Shown here piece after piece: positions 59,259-64,000 of a DNA stretch of 64,000 nucleotides. The notes beneath the pieces are model-generated. The model searched no databases. It saw nothing but the letters and a program-made list of their open reading frames with translations, and was not told the origin of the DNA. Numbering within the stretch: position 1 is the first letter of the stretch; every line of letters begins with the position of its first letter. Source of the stretch: Mucilaginibacter corticis (GTDB taxonomy: Bacteria > Bacteroidota > Bacteroidia > Sphingobacteriales > Sphingobacteriaceae). Position numbers and translations under genes: made by a program. The stretch covers positions 1,426,001 through 1,490,000 of the forward strand of contig NZ_VLPK01000001.1 in NCBI RefSeq assembly GCF_007558865.1, in the 5' to 3' direction.

Positions 59259-59281
59259 AGAGGGGGCAATGTGCCCCCTCT
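59259..59281 (-). terminator. Hairpin in the rimP-nusA-infB leader
   Basis: AGAGGGGGCA (59259-59268) and TGCCCCCTCT (59272-59281) form a 10-bp stem; on the minus strand it is followed by TTTAGTTT. It lies downstream of the promoter at 59297-59325, so it will be transcribed in the leader and could act as an attenuator, besides stopping transcripts from the lipoprotein gene at 59329. A 16-bp palindrome CCTGATAACTATCAGG (59231-59246) follows. Confidence 0.7.
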
Positions 59282-59296
59282 CCCTTTATTTGATTG

Positions 59297-59325
59297 CAAA
59301 TATAGTAAAAATTATCTAAAATCAA
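59297..59325 (-). promoter_or_regulatory. Promoter of rimP-nusA-infB (TTG-N18-TATATTTG)
   Basis: On the minus strand TTG (59325-59323) and the consensus TATATTTG (59304-59297) are 18 nt apart. The predicted leader to the ATG at 59205 is about 85 nt and holds two palindromes. Confidence 0.65.
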
Positions 59326-59328
59326 GTG

Positions 59329-59745
59329 TTACGGCTTAAAAATCAAATCGGTATAGTGCAGCTGCCCTTTGGTGGTTTTGCCCTGTACATAATCCCAGAT
59401 ACTTTTATTACCGGCGTAATTGTAAAAGCGGATAAAATAAAGTTGACGTTTAACAAATGATGTGTCAGGTGTGAAAATAATTGCGCTGTCTTTTAGCTGA
59501 TATTTGCCGGGTTGCACGGGCTGGTAATCTTTAACATCGGTATCGGCCGGTAAGCGGTAAATAGCAAACAGGCTCTGCCAGTTTTTAATAGTGTCGCGGT
59601 CAATATCATTCAGTATTACCGGATCGATCCCTGTGATCTTTAAGGACCGGTTACTATCCGTCAAACTGATATGGATCGATGGTGCCGGTGGTTTGGCAGT
59701 ACAACCCACACAAAAGATCAATATTAACAGCAGCAGTTTCTTCAT
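59329..59745 (-). CDS. Lipoprotein of unknown function, 138 residues
   Basis: The signal peptide MKKLLLLILIFCVGC ends in the lipobox VGC. The mature chain starts with TAKPPAPSIHISLTDS and contains no motif I can name. YFIRFYNYAGNKSIWDY near the end suggests a beta-rich domain. It is divergent from nnr and upstream of the rimP operon. Confidence 0.72.
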   Translation of the reverse strand: MKKLLLLILIFCVGCTAKPPAPSIHISLTDSNRSLKITGIDPVILNDIDRDTIKNWQSLFAIYRLPADTDVKDYQPVQPGKYQLKDSAIIFTPDTSFVKRQLYFIRFYNYAGNKSIWDYVQGKTTKGQLHYTDLIFKP

Positions 59746-59800
59746 TTATCGTTACCGTGTAAAATCAAATTTAGGATTATAAAACAAAAGGTATTAAGTT

Positions 59801-59808
59801 TAAATTTA
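59801..59808 (+). promoter_or_regulatory. -7 box TAAATTTA of nnr
   Basis: TAAATTTA, one mismatch from TAnnTTTG, ends 6 nt before the ATG at 59815; no clear -33 TTG. It suggests a leaderless mRNA for nnr. Confidence 0.4.
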
Positions 59809-59814
59809 TACACT

Positions 59815-61320
59815 ATGCTTCCATTATTAATTGCCCCGCAGATCCGCGAAGCGGACGCCCATACCATTGCCAACGTGCATATCAGTTCTGTCGATTTAAT
59901 GGAGCGGGCATCAAAAGCATTTGTGGGCTGGTTCATTAATCATTTTCCTGATAAAAAAACAGTCATTGCTGTTTACTGTGGCACCGGAAATAATGGGGGA
60001 GATGGACTGGCAATAGCACGGATGCTCCACGATCACAAATATTTAAATGTGGCTGTTAAGCTGGCTCGCTATTCAGAAAAATCAACCGACGATTTTAATA
60101 TAAATCTGCGCAGGCTTAATGAAAAAGACATCGGCTTGATCGAGCTGAAACCGGATATGGAGTTACCCGCCGAAAATAGCCAGATCATTATTGACGCGCT
60201 GTTAGGCAGCGGCCTAAATAACCCCCTGGCCGGCGACTATAAAAAGCTTGCTGAATATATCAACAGCCTAAATAAAACCGTAGTGGCTGTTGACGTACCG
60301 ACCGGCTTTTTTACCGATGGCGAGATGGATAAAGACGCAACCGTTATTAGGGCTGACCTGGTAATCACTTTTCAGCAGCCCAAGATCAATTTTTTACTGC
60401 CCGAGTCCGCGCCGCATATTAACTGCTGGGAGGCGGTAAATATTGGGCTTGACGAAGCGTTTATACGATCGCTTAAATCGCCTTACCTGTTTGTTGAGGA
60501 AAAGGATGTTAAAAAGATGCTGAAGCCACGCCATCACTTTAGCAATAAAGGCACTTACGGACATGCCCTGTTAATTGCCGGGCAGGCCAAAACAATGGGG
60601 GCCGCGTTGTTGAGTTCGGCGGGCTGCGCTTATGCCGGTGCCGGATTAACCACCGCATGTGTGCCTGAAAGTGGCCTCATAGCTTTAAATACCTACCTGC
60701 CCGAGCTAATGGCCGTTGTTAGGAAAGCTGATGAATTGCCCGATATTGACTGGAAACAATACACCGCAATAGGCATAGGGCCGGGGTTAGGTAAAGACAC
60801 CACCTCTTTAGCTTTATTAAATGATGTTTTAGATAATTCTAACAAACCAATAGTTGTTGATGCTGACGCGTTAAACCTATTAGGCGAAAACCCTGAACTG
60901 TTGAATAGATTCCCCGCAGGCAGTATTTTAACGCCGCACATGAAAGAGTTTGATCGCCTGTTTGGCAAACATGATAACTGGTGGCAAAGACTGCAAAGCA
61001 GCAGGGAGGCTGCTAAAAAGCACAATATCTACATCGTACTAAAAAATGATTATACCATAGTAGCCACGCCCGATGAAAAGGTTTATTTTAATTCGACCAG
61101 CAACGCAGCGATGGCAACGGGGGGTATGGGCGATGTGCTGACCGGCATAATTACTTCATTACTGGCACAAAAATATACACCTGAAGAAGCTTGTGTACTT
61201 GGTGTATATATCCACGGCAAGGCCGGCGACGAATTGGCGTTACCCAATCGCCTTAACGTAGTTTTACCGGGACGGCTTGCGCAGCAATTGCCTGTTACCA
61301 TGGCAAAATTAATGGCATAA
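59815..61320 (+). CDS. nnr: Bifunctional NAD(P)H-hydrate repair enzyme (epimerase and ADP/ATP-dependent dehydratase)
   Basis: A 501-residue cytoplasmic protein. The N-terminal half is the YjeF_N epimerase (VYCGTGNNGGDGLAIARML, VDVPTGFFTDGEMD), the C-terminal half the YjeF_C dehydratase (FSNKGTYGHALLIAGQ, IGPGLGKDT, NAAMATGGMGDVLTGIIT, a PfkB-like ATP site). It repairs NADHX and NADPHX, damaged hydrated cofactors. Full-length fusion as in most bacteria. It is followed by a terminator hairpin at 61321. Confidence 0.96.
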   Translation: MLPLLIAPQIREADAHTIANVHISSVDLMERASKAFVGWFINHFPDKKTVIAVYCGTGNNGGDGLAIARMLHDHKYLNVAVKLARYSEKSTDDFNINLRRLNEKDIGLIELKPDMELPAENSQIIIDALLGSGLNNPLAGDYKKLAEYINSLNKTVVAVDVPTGFFTDGEMDKDATVIRADLVITFQQPKINFLLPESAPHINCWEAVNIGLDEAFIRSLKSPYLFVEEKDVKKMLKPRHHFSNKGTYGHALLIAGQAKTMGAALLSSAGCAYAGAGLTTACVPESGLIALNTYLPELMAVVRKADELPDIDWKQYTAIGIGPGLGKDTTSLALLNDVLDNSNKPIVVDADALNLLGENPELLNRFPAGSILTPHMKEFDRLFGKHDNWWQRLQSSREAAKKHNIYIVLKNDYTIVATPDEKVYFNSTSNAAMATGGMGDVLTGIITSLLAQKYTPEEACVLGVYIHGKAGDELALPNRLNVVLPGRLAQQLPVTMAKLMA

Positions 61321-61353
61321 AAAAACGGCTGCAAGTATTATACAGCCGTTTTT
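61321..61353 (+). terminator. Terminator hairpin of nnr
   Basis: AAAAACGGCTG (61321-61331) and CAGCCGTTTTT (61343-61353) form an 11-bp stem with an 11-nt loop. It starts immediately after the stop codon of nnr; the run of T follows. The following ~100 bp to 61453 are AT-rich without visible features. Confidence 0.9.
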
Positions 61354-61453
61354 CATACTTATTAACTGATCTTATAAAGAACTAATACTCGGTGTTATTT
61401 ATATTAAGACACCAATAGGTCTATATTAGTTACAGTTGATTATTATTTTTATA

Positions 61454-62281
61454 TTATAAACTTACACTGCCCGCAACCATCATTTTATCCATGGTTGGGT
61501 TAACGCTGCCGCCTCTTGGCTCAAGCGTTACTGCAAATACGGTTGGCGCGGCAACGGATTTCATCTGTTTCATGTCCGAACTATCAGCTGATGATTTATC
61601 AAACACGCCCAAGTCCACAGGTTTGCCTGCTACAATTGCCCATAGTTGGTATTGGTGTGCCTGGTCATTTTCAGGCATATTTAAGGCCGTCATATCTATC
61701 ATTACCTTTTTCTTTACCGGGCTCCAGGCAACGGTCATGCCGCCTGCCGGCAAATTCTTGGTGCCTTTCAGCTTTAAAACTTTAAAGGTTGTATCCCTGA
61801 ACACGCCAAGCGCGTCGTTCATATAGCTTACAGTTTTGCTGATGCGCTGATTTTGCGTGGTCATGGCAACCAGTTGCAAATTTGATTTCTGCAGCTTATT
61901 ATAAACATTAAACAAGGCTACCAGACTGCCTACCAATAAGGCAATGCTTGCCGCGAAGGCATATTTATAAAAATTATTTGCCGTGGCAGTCATTACTACT
62001 ACGTTATCAGTAGCTGCACTGTCTTTCTTAGTAAATGTTGCATCGTCAGCCAGGTTGGTAACCAGGCTGTTTAATATTTTATTTCTTTGATTTTCTGACG
62101 GTTCAACCGCGTTGGCTAATGCATATGATTCCAGCGCCTTCTCCACCTCACTCAGCTCCGCCTTCACAGCCGGATGTTGTTGAACCATTGCTTCTACCTG
62201 CTGCTTTTCTGCAGGAGAAACATCACCCAGAACATAGAGTTCTAAGATACCTGATTCAATAAATGCTTTTACGTCTTCCAC
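61454..62281 (-). CDS. RskA-type anti-sigma factor
   Basis: A 275-residue inner-membrane protein. The cytoplasmic N-terminus (MEDVKAFIESGILELYVLGD, then KQQVEAMVQQHPAVKAELSE) has a zinc-free anti-sigma domain like RskA. One membrane segment (YAFAASIALLVGSLVALFNV) follows near residue 110, and the periplasmic C-terminal RskA domain (GMTVAWSPVKKKVMIDM, HQYQLWAIVAGKPVDLGVF) follows that. It starts 9 bp after the sigma factor gene and would hold the sigma factor at the membrane until a signal triggers cleavage. Confidence 0.92.
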   Translation of the reverse strand: MEDVKAFIESGILELYVLGDVSPAEKQQVEAMVQQHPAVKAELSEVEKALESYALANAVEPSENQRNKILNSLVTNLADDATFTKKDSAATDNVVVMTATANNFYKYAFAASIALLVGSLVALFNVYNKLQKSNLQLVAMTTQNQRISKTVSYMNDALGVFRDTTFKVLKLKGTKNLPAGGMTVAWSPVKKKVMIDMTALNMPENDQAHQYQLWAIVAGKPVDLGVFDKSSADSSDMKQMKSVAAPTVFAVTLEPRGGSVNPTMDKMMVAGSVSL

Positions 62282-62290
62282 TTTTAGACT

Positions 62291-62839
62291 TCAATTAAAA
62301 TTTTTCCTGAGTTCAATAATTGCCATTCGCAGGCGCGTTTTAATGGTTCCAAGCGGGATGCCTAACTCGTCGGCAGCCTCAACATGCGTGTAACCTTTAA
62401 AATACACCAAATCAAGAATAGATTTTTGTTCGGGTTTGAGCTTCTGTACCAGCTCTTTAATTCCCATTAACTCGGGCTTGTATACTGTGTTTCTCTGTTC
62501 GTCAATGAAAGTTACGTTATTTTCTAACTCTTGGTTTTTGTTATGATTTTTAAAATCTTTCGATCTTAATTTGTCAATAGATAGATTGCGGGCAATGTTA
62601 ACCATCCAGGTAAATAAGCGGCCTTTATCGGGGCTGTAGCTCGAGAAAGAGTGCCATATTTTCACGAAGGTTTCCTGTAAAACATCTTCAGAAGTAGCTT
62701 CATCAACAACAATCCTGCAGATAACACCATAAAGCGATGCCGAGTACATGTCGTACAGCGCTTCTACGGCGATCTTTTCACGATGCCTTAATGCCAGCAC
62801 CAGTTCTTCTTCTGAAAGGGATATTTTTTTCTTACTCAC
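62291..62839 (-). CDS. ECF RNA polymerase sigma factor (sigma-K-like)
   Basis: A 182-residue sigma-70-type ECF factor. Region 2 has LYDMYSASLYGVICRIV, SEDVLQETFVKIWHSFSSY and RLFTWMVNIARNLSIDKLRS; region 4 has KLKPEQKSILDLVYFKGYTH and GIPLGTIKTRLRMAIIELRK. Its gene is followed by its anti-sigma gene. Target promoters cannot be read here. Start choice ATG 62839 (MSKKKISLSEEEL) fits family length. Confidence 0.94.
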   Translation of the reverse strand: MSKKKISLSEEELVLALRHREKIAVEALYDMYSASLYGVICRIVVDEATSEDVLQETFVKIWHSFSSYSPDKGRLFTWMVNIARNLSIDKLRSKDFKNHNKNQELENNVTFIDEQRNTVYKPELMGIKELVQKLKPEQKSILDLVYFKGYTHVEAADELGIPLGTIKTRLRMAIIELRKNFN

Positions 62840-62865
62840 AAGTTGGTGAAGATATAAAGGAATTA

Positions 62866-63744
62866 TCAGATTTCAAATAAGTGTTTTTCAGCATGATACG
62901 ATGAGCGCACCAATGGTCCGCTCTCTACATACCTAAAACCCTTATCAAGCCCAATTTGTTTGTAAAAAGCAAATTGATCCGGGTGGATCCAATCTATTAC
63001 CGGGTGATGGCTGCGTGTAGGTTGTAAATACTGGCCTAAGGTCAATATATGTACACCGGCTTCAAGCAGGTCATCCATTGCTTCTAAAACATCCTCTTCC
63101 TTTTCGCCAAGGCCCAGCATAATGCCTGATTTTGTACGTAAGCCTGCTGCAGATACCTGTTTTAACGCCTCAAGACTTCTGTCGTACTTTGCTTGTATGC
63201 GCACTTCTTTTGTTAAGCGCCTTACGGTTTCCAAATTATGCGATACTACTTCAGGCCGGGTTTCTAAAACCCGCGCCAAATTATCCCATTGGCCCCTGAA
63301 ATCGGGCAATAAAGTTTCTAAAGTTGTTTCAGGGCTTTCCCTGCGGATGGCATTTATGGTTTCGGCCCAGATAATAGAGCCGCCGTCTTTCAGGTCATCA
63401 CGGTCAACCGAGGTGATCACACAATGCTTAACCTGCATCAGCTTAACCGAGTTGGCCACGCGGTTAGGCTCATCCGTATCAACAGCCAGCGGCCTGCCTG
63501 TGGCTACCGCGCAAAAGGAGCATGAACGGGTACAAATATTACCCAAAATCATAAATGTTGCAGTACCCGCGCCCCAGCACTCGCCCATATTAGGGCAATT
63601 ACCACTCTCGCAAATGGTATGCAGCTTATGTGTATCAACCAGGCTGCGTACATGCGCGTACTCTTTCCCCACTGGAAGCTTTACCCTAAGCCAGTCTGGC
63701 TTACGTTGCTTTTGTTCAACTGGTACTACCGGTAATTCGATCAT
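62866..63744 (-). CDS. lipA: Lipoyl synthase
   Basis: A 292-residue radical SAM enzyme from the ATG at 63744 ([18 protein letters not shown]); the frame to 63792 adds 16 residues before the -7 box and is rejected. Two Fe-S sites: [13 protein letters not shown] (auxiliary cluster) and [10 protein letters not shown] (radical SAM CX3CX2C). The C-terminal serine ligand is in [12 protein letters not shown]. It inserts two sulfurs into octanoyl chains on lipoate-dependent enzymes. Confidence 0.97.
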   Translation of the reverse strand: MIELPVVPVEQKQRKPDWLRVKLPVGKEYAHVRSLVDTHKLHTICESGNCPNMGECWGAGTATFMILGNICTRSCSFCAVATGRPLAVDTDEPNRVANSVKLMQVKHCVITSVDRDDLKDGGSIIWAETINAIRRESPETTLETLLPDFRGQWDNLARVLETRPEVVSHNLETVRRLTKEVRIQAKYDRSLEALKQVSAAGLRTKSGIMLGLGEKEEDVLEAMDDLLEAGVHILTLGQYLQPTRSHHPVIDWIHPDQFAFYKQIGLDKGFRYVESGPLVRSSYHAEKHLFEI

Positions 63745-63749
63745 AAAAA

Positions 63750-63777
63750 CAAAAGTAATTAAAAACCACCTAACCAA
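63750..63777 (-). promoter_or_regulatory. lipA promoter with -7 box TACTTTTG, 5 nt from the ATG
   Basis: On the minus strand TACTTTTG (63757-63750) ends 5 nt before the ATG at 63744; TTG (63777-63775) lies 17 nt further up. Consistent with a leaderless lipA mRNA. Confidence 0.5.
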
Positions 63778-63808
63778 ATAAGTAGGCGGCATAAATATTA
63801 CAGTGTAT

Positions 63809-63937
63809 TGATAAGCCCCCTAACCCCCTGAAGGGGGAACAAAAGTTTATTACTGTTTATGCGGATGCCGATCAAACATCTTAAATTTGTAGTTCACTAA
63901 AACAAAAATTCTCCCTTTAGGGGGTTAGAGGGCTATG
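63809..63937. repeat. Inverted pair of CCCTCTAACCCCCTAAAGGGGG-type repeats
   Basis: TAAGCCCCCTAACCCCCTGA (part of 63809-63845) and its near complement (63902-63937, ending in GGGGGTTAGAGGGC) face each other. Each also holds a small hairpin (CCCCCTGAAGGGGG, CCCTTTAGGG). The right copy runs into the start of the OsmC-like gene (ATG 63935). The -7 box TAAATTTG (63882-63889) lies between the arms. Confidence 0.6.
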
Positions 63938-64000
63938 GCAACTATACACACTACTTACCTTGGCGGCTTACGCACAGAGGCGACACATTTACAATCCGGA
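63935..64000 (+). CDS. OsmC-family protein, 3' part cut off by window edge
   Basis: Only 22 codons are visible: MATIHTTYLGGLRTEATHLQ and two more. This pattern (T-x-x-YLGGLRTEAxHLxSG) is the start of OsmC-like peroxiredoxins common in Bacteroidota. OsmC proteins reduce organic peroxides with a Cys pair that lies beyond the window, so only the family can be suggested. A TAAATTTG box lies 45 bp upstream. Confidence 0.6.
   Translation, partial: MATIHTTYLGGLRTEATHLQSG

Noticed and set aside
1..64000. Prophage, integrative element or tRNA-linked island
   Set aside because: No integrase, phage gene, tRNA or flanking direct repeat was found; gene content is that of a normal chromosome.

Overview
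The window looks like a chromosome segment of a Bacteroidota bacterium of the Sphingobacteriaceae type (Mucilaginibacter or Pedobacter-like). The reasons are gene content (GH95/GH36/GH38-like glycosidases, DUF5107-TPR protein, sorbosone dehydrogenase-cytochrome fusion, IF-2 with a long Pro/Ala/Glu- and Gly/Asn-rich N-terminus), many promoters of the TTG-N18-20-TAnnTTTG class, very few Shine-Dalgarno sequences, and the GTCATTCTGAGC-type hairpin repeats common in that phylum. No rRNA, tRNA, CRISPR array, integrase or insertion sequence was seen. Taxonomy is inferred, not shown. Layout: (1) 1-11522, a carbohydrate-use locus: a cut-off GH36 alpha-galactosidase and a GH95 fucosidase/galactosidase face an AraC regulator, aldose 1-epimerase, MFS sugar porter, a 1102-residue DUF5107-TPR protein and a HAD phosphatase. 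The same direct repeat (TTGTCCATTT-like boxes 21 bp apart) lies in front of both the GH95 gene and the epimerase gene, so the AraC protein probably controls both arms. (2) 11523-19095, a GntR regulator next to a tightly packed operon of class I aldolase, Gfo/Idh/MocA dehydrogenase, D-lyxose-isomerase-like cupin, PfkB kinase and a fused FAD/Fe-S dehydrogenase. A perfect palindrome overlaps the -33 element of a forward promoter. The gene set suggests isomerase-kinase-aldolase breakdown of an unidentified sugar, with oxidation of the two- or three-carbon product, and is the best candidate for an undescribed pathway. (3) 19160-26912, a response regulator/histidine kinase pair with a CzcCBA-type RND metal efflux system and a direct-repeat box in front of it. 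(4) 26997-34304, a Tat-exported sugar-phosphate-isomerase-like protein, a small secreted protein, a sorbosone dehydrogenase-PKD-cytochrome c-CBM fusion and a GH38-like hydrolase. The fusion gene shares a roughly 115-bp promoter module with the GH95 gene 27 kb away. (5) 34305-46085, a 665-bp non-coding repeat block, small secreted and membrane proteins, an HxlR/NmrA-like pair, glnS, an amidase, an M28 peptidase, a tyrosine phosphatase, an S1/P1 nuclease and fumC. (6) 46210-51214, a GNAT gene broken by an in-frame stop, a SMI1/KNR4 protein and four secreted TPR proteins in an ABAB tandem duplication. (7) 51353-64000, a serine hydrolase, ybaB, an MBL hydrolase, the rimP-nusA-infB operon, nnr, an ECF sigma/anti-sigma pair, lipA and the start of an OsmC-like gene. 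Recurrent regulatory themes are -7 boxes only 4-7 nt from the ATG in six genes (likely leaderless mRNAs), activator boxes standing where a -33 element would be, and long perfect hairpins as bidirectional terminators between convergent genes.
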